In this document: positions 49,001 to 59,200 of the stretch, piece after piece
Numbering within the stretch: position 1 is the stretch's first letter
Layout: each line of letters begins with the position of its first letter
NCBI GenBank assembly: GCA_030549775.1
Contig: CM060175.1
Span: forward strand, 101,162,422 to 101,226,421
Direction of reading: 5' to 3'
DNA: 64,000 bases
Source of the DNA: Tamarix chinensis
Taxonomy: Eukaryota > Streptophyta > Magnoliopsida > Caryophyllales > Tamaricaceae
Translations under genes and position numbers: made by a program
The notes under the pieces: generated by a model
The model's database searches: none
Told to the model about the DNA's origin: nothing
What the model saw: the letters and a program-made list of their open reading frames with translations, nothing else

Positions 49001-52000
49001 GTCTTTGTTTGTGCATGGGATTGAACCAGTGATTTAGGGTGCATGAGGGATAGGCAAGGGTTTTGGGGTGGCATTAGGGATTTTAGGTGTTGAAGAGGGT
49101 GCTATTGAGGTTGTTGATGTTAAGGTGGTCAATAGGTGGTGTTGTATGTGTGACATTAGTGATGAGTGGTGCAGATGATTTGATCGAAGCAAACAAATCT
49201 GATTGGTGGCAGAATAATATCGAGGGTTGTCATAAGAGGCAAGGAAGGGGTAGGGTGGATGGTGTGGGGTGTGGTTAGAGCTATAGGTGGCCAAAGGCTT
49301 TGACGGCCTTAGGGGTGGCTTGCTAGGGGTCGGAAAAGATGGTTGGGAGCTCAGCGAGTACATGCAAGGGGTTAGGGGGCGGTTTTGTAGTGGTTGGGCT
49401 TGTGGTGGGTAGATTGGGGCTAAGTTTTAATGAATTTGGGGGTTTAGGGTTATGATTTTGCAAAATTACGGTTGCAAGAGGTGGTGTGGGTGACGGTGGG
49501 TGGTGGTTGTTTGAGGGTGCCGAGGGACTAGAGGGGGTGGGGACAATCCATAAGGGGGTTGTGGAGAGAGAGGAGGTAGAGATGGTGAGACCTAAGCAGA
49601 GGCAAAAATGAATGGGTAAAGGCTAGCAATGTTGTGAATTTGCTAGTCACCTACAGTGGCTCGATAGACTGGGTAAGGGTGGCATGGGTGCTGGTAGTGT
49701 TGTGTGCTCTGTCTTCATCTCCGGTGGTCGGGGGTTCTTCATTAGATTGTAATAGCCTTTTTCATTCATCTCAATATTTTGGGAATACTTTGATTAATTC
49801 ACGCCAAATTTATTAGGATTGGGGTTTTATCTAGAAACGACAGGTTTATTATAGTTGAATTGTGGAACTGAATCATAAGATCTTACAAATAACTCAAAAA
49901 TATAAACCCGATATACTTGGATGCTACAAAATTTCATAAATTAAGCTAAAAAAATAACAATTTTTTATTTATTTTTGAACTCTTATTTGATCACTAATTA
50001 TGTTGCAACAAGTAACAAGCAACACAAATTTTTGATTATATGTATATAAAAAATGTTGTAACAGCACCGCAAAAGAAAATAAAAAATAATTATAAAGTAA
50101 ATAGACATTAGTAAATAAATAAGGTCACAAATTTAATAGATTTGTTTTATTCTATATATAGAGTTTGGACTTTTTGTAAGTGTATTTCTTTCCAACAATC
50201 GACTTTGTTAATATTTCGTTGTGCTTCCTTCGCATTTGTTATGTACAAAATAATAAGGTTAAGGTTTAGAGTTAGAGAAGAACTACAGTGAGAATAAGAG
50301 GAAAATTAGATTTTAAGGTAAATAGATAAAAAAATTATAGTGCAGGATTATAAGATGCTATTGATCCTACATAGGATTATAAGATGTTGCCACAATTCTA
50401 TTACTTTAAATTCTACCTAGGATTATAGATCGTTTAATTACTTTGAGATTGTAAAATGAATCCAAATTGGGAGTTTAACAACTATTATTCACCCAAAGCT
50501 TGATTGATTTCTTGTTGATCAATGACCAAGCAACCATAGAAGAGGCTCTAATACCAATTTGGTATGGTGCCAGTTATTTTCTTCTTTAATTGCTAATCTT
50601 CATTCCGTGGCTTCCACTTGTTCTTGAGCTTGGGATTGCATTTTAGTTTGTTATTAGAGAAGAGGATTGATAGAGTGAATTTGGGAGGAATTGAGGGTAG
50701 AAGAGAGGGAGAGGGGGAGGGAGATGGCCGGTGGCCAGGGATGATGTGAGAGAGAGAGAGAGAGAGAGAGAATATAGGTTATGAAGGATTGGAGAATCAA
50801 CTTAATTTGTTAATTTCCCAATGCTGAAAATTGCATTAATACTTACACCTATATATACTATTACATCTTATGAGCTAGACCCTTTCACTGTTCTTAGGGG
50901 CCTCAGGCCTTCAGGTGCCGACAAGGAAAAATTGCGTTATGCATATTTCTGAGGAGATGAAATTGTGCGGATGCATTTTAACATGTTGCTACGTTCTGCA
51001 GCCTACTATTTACCTCAAAATGCTGGAGACATAGCTCGAAAATACATAAATGATCCTCAATTATTGGCTTTTATAGATGCAGAGGTGCGTTATTATCTTA
51101 TTTTCAGTGGAAGCTCATTAGAGTATTATGTAATGTCTTTATCTCATATGAACTTCTCCATATTTTTTGCAGTGTTTCATAGTGAGCACTGTGAATGCTC
51201 TACGAACTCCTATGATCAATGCAAGCATGGTAAGCTGTTTATTTTCTACTCACCTTGCTACCATATTCCTGTAACTAGGCTTATTTGGATACTGTATATT
51301 TTAGGTTCTATGTGATAGGCATTTTGGAGGAATTAATTATCCGGTTGGTGGTGTTGGTGGTATTGCCAAATCTCTGGCACGAGGGCTGGTTGATCAAGGA
51401 AGTGAGATACTGTACAAAGCAAATGTGACAAATATCATGCTAGAGGATGGAAAGGCTGTGAGTATAATATATGGATGACAAAGGCGTAAAGCTGATATTG
51501 AGATTGAGATACATGCTTAAGAATATCATCATACATCTGTTTTGTGTAGGCAGGAGTGAGGTTGTCTGATGGAAGAGAGTTTTATGCCAGAACCATAATC
51601 TCAAATGCTACTAGATGGGATACGTTTGGTTAGTTGTGAAAAGATTCATCAGTTTCAATTTTGATTTCAACTGAGCTACCCACCTTTTCCAGGATACTTG
51701 TTAGTACAATCTTGTCATTGTGACATTGTGGATGTGCTGCTTTTTAGGAAAGCTTTTGAAAACAGATGAGATTCCAAAAGAAGAACAAAATTTTCAAAAG
51801 CTATATGCTAAGGCTCCATCCTTTTTTTCTATTCACATGGGGGTCAGGGCAGAAGTTCTGCCTCCGGACACAGACTGCCACCATTTTGTTCTTGAGGTGT
51901 TTTACATGTTTGATAATTTTTGTTTACTGCCCATTTCTAATCAAGAATCAGTTAAATCGTGTAGATATGCAATGACTGTTTTGTAGACTGAATGGGAAAA

Positions 52001-55000
52001 TCTGGAAGAGCCATATGGCAGCATATTTTTGAGCATCCCAACTGTTCTTGATGAATCATTGGCTCCAGAAGGACGCGATATTCTTCACGTTTTCACAACT
52101 TGTTCTATAGATGATTGGCAGGTGAATCTCTTTCTTAATGAGTTTCCGTGTTTTTTCTCCATCACAGACAGCTTGGATTTGAAATGAAGAATTATGGACT
52201 AGCCTATGCTGTTGTAGGGACTACCCAGAAATGACTATGAGAGGAAGAAGGAGTTTATGTCTGATCAAATTATAGGCAGATTGGAAAGGACATTATTTCC
52301 TGGACTCAAAGCTGCTACTGTTTTCAAAGAGGTATCTATTAATTATCAAATATGAGATTTCATTGCGTTGGTCTTTCTAATGTGTTGTTCAAATTTTATG
52401 GCTAACTCTGAAAGAAATTATGTTTCGAATATTGTTCTAGTTTTTATGGGAATTTCTAGCCTTACTATTGATGTGAATTAGTCTAACCTTAGTTGTTTTG
52501 GGAATGGTGAGATATCCTTTCTCCTGTCAGTTCTTCAGCATTCATCTGTGGTGTTCCTTTGCTTTATTTGATTATGATATAGGGCTATACATACCCTCTG
52601 CCTGACTGATCAGTCTTTTGTGGACTGGCTAATCATGAGTACGGCAACTTCCATAAGGCTAGACAATTGAGTCACCCAGTATCCTGTCTCTCTGTAATAA
52701 CTTTTTGCAGTTGTTTCCTCTAGTTGCAGTTAATGCGAAGAGCAAGGAAGTTGCTGCTTTAGTTATAAATTGACTTTACATTCCTGTACTCTTTGATTCG
52801 ATGATCTTTTTTCCAAGTTCGTGGGATGTTTGGTGATGACAGGTAGGGACTCCAAAAACACACAGGCGCTACTTGGCTCGTGATGATGGTACATATGGAC
52901 CAATGCCACGTAGAACACCAAAAGGTTTATTGGGGATGCCTTTCAATACAACAGTAAGTGAACAATACATAAGCTATAACATGGTTACTGGGTCTGACTT
53001 TCTCCATGAAGCTTGAAATTTTTTTGGCTCTTAAACTTGGCAGGCTGTTGATGGCCTTTACTGTGTAGGCGATAGTTGTTTTCCCGGACAAGGAGTCATA
53101 GCAGTGGCATTCTCAGGAGTAATGTGTGCTCATCGAGTTGCTGCCGATATTGGTGGGTACTCAACTTTTTGGCCTAGCAAATGTGATATGGTAACCTTGG
53201 ATGCTTTCTGGTTGGTAAATTTTGGTCAGGGAATTTGTGGAGAATATCTCCCTTTTTTGTATTTTTCTGCAAGATAGAAAATTCTCCTCTCCCCATCTCC
53301 ACCCTAGGGGCCAAAGTTGATGCAGGGCTACCCTTAGCCATCGGTTTCTCACAAACCACAAACTTTATTAATCAACTCTCAAAATAATGTCTCAAAATAA
53401 TAACATACATAGATCCATATTTATAGGCTAGACACTTGACCAGATCAACTAAGGTAAATAGTAAAAGATAATGATTATTGAATACATAATGACCAAGACT
53501 AATAAGATAATAATGATAAATAATATATAATTACTAAATAACACTCTTAAACCAACAAAGACCTATGGAAAGAAGTATATCCATGTATATGCGGGTTTGC
53601 TTTCCAATAATCCACTTGGCTCAAGCTATGGGCTTAACGAGAGACTGAAGTGTAGATTGCGTCATTTTCCCTCAATTGAGAAAAGTTTAACCATGAACTT
53701 GGAAGCAAGGATGATCCACATTGGTTTCATTATCCTCATCGTCACCAGAATATTCACGCCGAGCTGCAACATCTTCAATTTTCTAATCACTATCTGCTTG
53801 TGATCCTTGCTTTGGAGAACCAAATTGAATCATTCAGATCTTATTAGTAGCTTTTTTATCGGGTTGGGCAATGTTGATGAATATCTTATTGTTGACCAAT
53901 TGACATCATTGGGCTTAGGTGAGAGCCTACGTGGACTGGTGGGTTGGCCATGGGACTTTGTGAGTGACTGCTGCCAATAGTTAGCATTCGTCTCTACATC
54001 TCGAGCAAAGGAGATAACATAGTCAGTTGAGCTGAATCTTTTACCATTCTACTTAAACTGAACATCTTCATGAAGACCTCCAATATATTTGAGTTTAACT
54101 TTCTTCAAAAGCACATTTGCAGTTAGCTTCTAAAACTCTCTTGGGTAGGTCTCAACCCCTCCACAGACATCTTGCAAAAACAAGAATATATTTCTTGTTC
54201 ATAGTTGACAGGGTGAATTTGTCAACCATTTGCTTGCGTAGCTGACTCCACTCAGCGACTGGATCAAACCTTAGGCTACTCCACCAAATATGGGCTGTGT
54301 TGTGGGCTAGTGATGATGTTGATGACTATTGTTAGGGTTTGGCCACTGTCTGTGAAAGTAGGGTTTCAAATTTGGGGTTTTTCTTGAACGTGAACAGTAT
54401 TTTGGGAACGCCTAATTGGCCATTAGGGACGATTTTGGGCTCTGATACTAAATTGATGCAAAGCTACGCTTAGCCTTTGGTTTCTCACCTACCACAAACT
54501 TTATTAATCAACTCTCAAAATAATAGCATACATAGATCCTATTTATATACTAAACACTTGTCAGGATAAACTTAGGTAAATAGTAAAGAATATAATTACT
54601 GAATCCTTAATGACTAAGAGTAATAAGATAATAATTATAAATAATATCTAATTACTAAATAACACTGTTAGACCTACAGGACCTCCAAAAAGAGGTATAT
54701 CCACAGAAATGTAGATTTGCTTTCCAATAAGCTACTAGACTCAAGCTACAAAACCAAAGATAGGGTGTAGATTTCATCAAAAGCTCACAAACCATAAAAT
54801 AAGATAGTGGTACTGCAATTGCATATTGACCACAATTTCAGTGTTTCTAGGATGCCAAATTCCCAAAACTTGACTGTTTTAGGAAATCATATATTTATCG
54901 CTACTATATTGAAGAAATATCAGACATTGGATATTTTTTGTGGGGAAAAAAAATCACGCTATGACATAAAATATCGTTCGCAACCACGATTTTGGTTTTC

Positions 55001-55237
55001 TTGCATGCCGCAAACACCCTAAGCCCCCATTCCAAAGCTGCTGGAAATATAACATCTAATTTTTGCTCCTATGATGTAAATGAATATCTTTGTATTTTTC
55101 TATTTTTTTTTTGTTTATTTGACAATCCCAAGTTGCTTTTCACATGATTTACATGGGTAACAGGTATTGAGAAATCATCTCCTGTTCTGGATGCTGCTCT
55201 CCTGCGCCTTCTCGGTTGGTTAAGGACATTGGCATAA
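40050..55237 (+). CDS. CRTISO: Carotenoid isomerase (prolycopene isomerase), complete, 13 exons
   Basis: Plastid FAD-dependent enzyme converting tetra-cis-lycopene (prolycopene) to all-trans-lycopene. Exons: 40050-40502, 41468-41674, 41777-41876, 51002-51084, 51173-51229, 51305-51457, 51550-51628, 51748-51896, 51987-52121, 52218-52331, 52843-52953, 53044-53152, 55164-55237. All introns are GT-AG; phases join to one frame of 1824 nt, 607 residues, like known CRTISO proteins (about 595-615). Residues 1 to about 80 are Ser/Arg/Lys-rich and fit a chloroplast transit peptide. The dinucleotide fold [12 protein letters not shown] is at about 94-105 and the C-terminal [18 protein letters not shown] motif is intact. 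Start: first ATG of the open exon 1. Introns 3 (9125 bp) and 12 (2011 bp) are swollen by antisense retroelements; the other introns are 75-965 bp. No disabling mutation seen. Confidence 0.96.
40503..41467. other. CRTISO intron 1
   Basis: 965 bp, GT-AG, moderately AT-rich. The small open frames here are chance; no element or repeat recognised. Confidence 0.8.
41961..42442 (-). repeat. 3' LTR of the copia element
   Basis: 482 bp, matching 47341-47776 with many substitutions. Contains a (TA)n run (42198-42221) that is shorter in the other LTR, so the run expanded after insertion. Confidence 0.8.
47341..47776 (-). repeat. 5' LTR of the copia element
   Basis: 436 bp, ends on the plus strand in GATAACAATCCAACA, the reverse of a typical TGTTGGATTG LTR start; adjoins the primer-binding site at 47327-47340. 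Confidence 0.8.
47882..48398 (-). repeat. 3' LTR of the gypsy element
   Basis: About 517 bp, bounded inside by the purine tract (minus) at about 48399-48425. The outer 330 bp match 50560-50887. Confidence 0.65.
50560..50887 (-). repeat. Truncated 5' LTR of the gypsy element
   Basis: Matches the first 330 bp (plus strand) of 47882-48398 and then stops abruptly at CCTTTCA. Holds an (AG)n run at about 50751-50771. Only 114 bp separate its end from CRTISO exon 4. Confidence 0.7.
53318..54779 (-). mobile_element. TRIM-like retroelement in CRTISO intron 12
   Basis: 1462 bp with terminal direct repeats of 347 bp (53318-53664) and 326 bp (54454-54779), ends TGATG...(C/G)(A/G)TCA, flanked by AAAGT (53313-53317) and AAAGC (54780-54784). 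Beside the right repeat, TAGTATCAGAGCCC (minus) is a one-mismatch initiator-Met primer site, and beside the left repeat a short purine tract GAGGGAAAA (minus) is in the PPT position. This sets minus orientation. The 789-bp interior has no intact frame. Size and structure fit a terminal-repeat retrotransposon in miniature; a deleted larger element is possible. Confidence 0.8.
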
Positions 55238-56259
55238 ATACAGCATAATTGTTTTCCCATATCAATTGCTTCGGAGGGAGAAAAACTGTGGTGCAGAGAA
55301 CAGAGTGAACACAAGTTTTTCTACTGCTTCTAGGCTTCCAACTAAAGGATACTACTGCTGGCGGCTCTTATTTATGTCGCTCTTTAGGCAGTTGAGGCAG
55401 TATTAATTGTATGTAATTGAGGTGTCAAATGGCTTGAGTCTTAAGGAAATTGTGCTCTACTTTCCATGGTACATAAAATAAGTGTAGCTACATTATAATA
55501 TACTTGGATTTTGTCATAGAGTTTCATGTGAATTTTGTGATCACACTGCGTTTTTTCTTCTTGATAGAGCTCTAGTATTTGGAAGTTAATGTATTTGTGT
55601 CAGTGTTGCTGAGCCATATACGTGGTAAATCAGTAACTGTAAAACTCATGCGGCTTTAACTGTGCAAGTTAAGTATGAGGCCATGCAAGGGATAATCCAC
55701 AGCCTACAACTTTCAACCCGTCTGCAGAATGTTATTATGCCTTCTACCTGGTGGATATATGGATATGGTAGATCATAAGATTTTCTCATAGCTTATCGTA
55801 TGATGATTCTAATATGGTTGTTGGCTATTCACATGCTTACTGATGAGTAGCCGCTTACCACGGGGAGAAGGAAGATCATAAGACGAGACACATATAGTCA
55901 AATCATCGAAAGTATTCTCGATTATAGCTGAATTCCAGATATATATATAGGTCTCTGTGTGTCAGACTTTTACTGACGTTGCTAAAAATTAAGATGGACT
56001 TTTTGCATATACTATAGTTTGGAATAAGAATCCGAGATGACGCCAAGAAATGAAAATCCCTCGGGGTGGATGAATCTGAAATCAGTCTGCTATCTTCTGC
56101 TGGGTTGTTGAGTCCGTCTCATCTCATGCACAAAAAGCTTGGCTAGCCGTCCTTTCTCATGGTAGCTCCTGCTCTCACCGGGGGGGGGGGGGGACCTAGA
56201 AGCTATATTATCTGTCTCATAGTTGCTTCGTGGTGAATTATTAATTTGGGAGGTCGGCC
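55238..56259. other. Intergenic region between convergent genes
   Basis: Holds both 3' UTRs. ACATAAAATAAG near 55470 could act as a CRTISO polyadenylation signal. A run of 14 G lies at 56180-56193. No other gene seen. Confidence 0.6.
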
Positions 56260-59167
56260 TCAGACGAGCTTCATCCTTCGCAAAAAGAGGTACGCTAATA
56301 AACGGTAGCCAACCACCATGGCTACCAGTGCACCAACCTCCTTTAACCCACTCCCAAATTCTGCCCTGTTTACTGGGAGGGTGGTACCGTCATACTGTAC
56401 TTTGAGAAGTAGTCTATAGGTGTGGAAGTTGAAGGAGAAATAGCGTATCCAACATATAAATACTGGAACTCTCTGCAGGAAAACAGACATTAGAGCAGCT
56501 CATTAATTTCTCTGTTTATAATACTGATAATCTTGACAGTGATGCATTTGTGATACATATGTGATGCATGCATGAATCGTAGTTTCCAAGGTCTTTGTGA
56601 AAAGAAACATCTTTAGATTGTCGAAGATACACACACTCCGTCACATGCTAGTCTTCCTTGTAAACCTAAGCACAAATGGAGTTCCTTCCATTTAGGTGGA
56701 GGGATTTACCTCTACAAAGTAGCCACCCGCCAACATGAAGGTCATTACAGTTACAGAAGCCAGGGTGGTTGCCTTCTTTAGGTCCATTAGCGACGCCCCT
56801 ATGGCTAATCCAAGTCCCTGCAATTTCCATTTGACAACAATCTTCTTAGGGAAATGAATAATGACTTTTGATCACTTGAATGATAGTTATTGGTGACGAG
56901 CAAACTAGCAGCAAAAACATACCTGTGCAGCAACAATGCAGAGGAAAACTGTGAGCATGGTTAGGAAGAAGGTTTCAGCATTCAGTCTTAGCCCTGCCAT
57001 GAAATAGACGACTACGAGGAAAAGAACTGGCAGTAGCAGATCTAGCGGAAGGTCACTGGTTGTCCTTGCAATAAAGTATGCACTTAATCTGTACATGTCA
57101 GCTGACCTTTCCTTCTTGAGCATCGCTCTTTCTTGAGGGAATGCGAATATTGCTGTAAACACTGGAAAGAAACCCCAAAAAACTGCAATGAAGAAGAGTA
57201 ACCCCATCTGCAATTTGAGGAATTAATATCAGTATTTCGGTTCTCCTGGAAGATGGGAGGTGGGGGTGGACCTAGAAATTAAATAAGGCCTAGACAGAGT
57301 CCTGATAATGTTTTATAGTAGTTAATTTGCGATGTGCATCTTCATGAAGTACATATTTGATCTCAAATTTCTTGCGTATATTTGATCCTCATCTGATTTT
57401 AGTTACTTGGATCGCAGTTATGTTGTCATGGTTCGATTCTCTTAATTAGTTAGAAGTAGGTTCCTTCTCTCTCTCTGTGTGTCTCTCTACCACCGTGTGC
57501 GTCGCCTAGCTAGTTGCTTATTAGATAATATAAAGCTCCTGCATTTTCACTTCCTATTCTATCCATGCATGGTGCAAGAACATACCTGATCTTGCAGTCC
57601 CTTCTGTGTCTTGCTACTTGATTGCCACCAAAGCAGACCCAGTATTATAGCTGTAGCCAGTACTTGGGTTATCCTTAGCCAGCTGAAGTAGTCGTGCCGT
57701 CGTTCTTTGATTCCTCTGCAGAACAGTATTTGATATTGTTCTCGCCAACTTGTTCCCCATTTTCGTCTTTGAGACGATTGCTTTTCCTTGACTTGGTAGT
57801 CAATCGGCACAGGATCCATAAGTTTCTTCTTCTCCTTCTCTGCCACTCGAGATTCATAGGACTCGACGAGATACTGTTTCATATTTATACACATCATTTT
57901 CCGAGTAAGGAATGGGATTGGAAATAATATATATATATAGGAAATATCCAATAAGAACTAGTTCTCTAGGTGAAAAGTGAGCACTTGCACTCGGTTGAAG
58001 AAACTATCTACGGTAGGTGATCAAAACTATTATTCGTAGGTAGATAAAACTGCCACAAGTAGCTCAAAGTGTTAGAAAAAAAAAAGGTTGTAGTATTTTT
58101 GTAAATATTTTGTATTTATATTTCATATTTAAAAACAAACTACAACAGATGGTAAAAACTATTCTTAGTACGTGTAATAAACTACTATAAGTCTTTCAGA
58201 AAAATATTGTATATAAATGTGTGAAAGAAAAAAAATGTTACTTTTGTAGATATTAGGTACTTATATTTTAAATTAGGAAATTGTCAATAGTAGGTGATAT
58301 AAACTACCTCTAATAGGTATAATAAACTAATATAAGGTTCTCAAAAACTATAGTATTTTTATGCCAAAAAAAAAAGACAGCGATACTTTTGTAAATATTA
58401 GATGCTTAAGTTTTAAGTTAGAAAACCACCCACATTAGTTAGTAAAAACTATTAGCATTAGGTGGTAGAAACTGCTGTAAACATCTCAACAAACTAGGGA
58501 TAGGTTCTTATCATAAAAGATGGTTCTCAATAGATATACCATATATGTATAAGGAATATCTAATGAGAACTAGCTCTTTTAGTAAGAACCGAAAACTAGT
58601 ATTCTAAGTTGAAGAGACTACCTATGGTAAGTAGTGAAAACTATTGTACGTAATTTTAAGAAACTATAGTATTTGAGTTTAGAAAAAAAAAGGTAATGAA
58701 TTTTTTGTAAATATTGTATTTATATTTCGGTTTTTGAAATTGTCTATCATAGGTGGTGGATACTACTCTTAGTAGATGAAAAAAACAACTATAAGTCTCT
58801 TAGGAAACTATAATATTTGAGTATTAGAGAAAAAAATAGTAGCATTTTTTTAAATATTAGGTATTTATATTTTAGGTTAGGAAACTACCAACAGTAAGTG
58901 ATAGAAACTACCTTTAGTAGGTGGAGAAAATTCCAGCAAGTTTTTCAAAAAATTAAGAGTATTTGAGTAAAAAAAATATGGTGGTATTTTTATAAATATT
59001 AGAAATTTATATTTTAATTTAGAAAAATACACTCAATAGGTGGTAGTAGAAACTACTACTATAACTATCTCACGAAATTAGAATAGTTAGTATTTATTGT
59101 AAAAGATAGTTTTCACAATATATACTCTCTCCCTCTCTCTCCCTCTCTCTCTCCCTCTCTCTCTCTC

Positions 59168-59200
<33 letters not shown>

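Larger units (their letters stand above)
47882..50887 (-). mobile_element. Decayed, shortened Ty3/gypsy element in CRTISO intron 3
   Basis: About 3 kb, antisense to CRTISO. The 3' LTR (about 47882-48398) and the 5' LTR (50560-50887, cut short) share about 330 bp beginning TGGTATGGT. Beside the 5' LTR, TTGGTATTAGAGCC (minus) is a near-perfect initiator-Met tRNA primer site. Upstream of the 3' LTR, minus-strand 48530-48440 encodes [20 protein letters not shown] then LDLEGVLA and a stop: the C-terminal tail of a Ty3/gypsy polyprotein, followed by a purine-rich tract. The interior is about 2.1 kb, so most of gag-pol has been deleted. Open frames at 48765-49016 and 49034-49363 are remnants without a recognisable domain. 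Confidence 0.75.
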
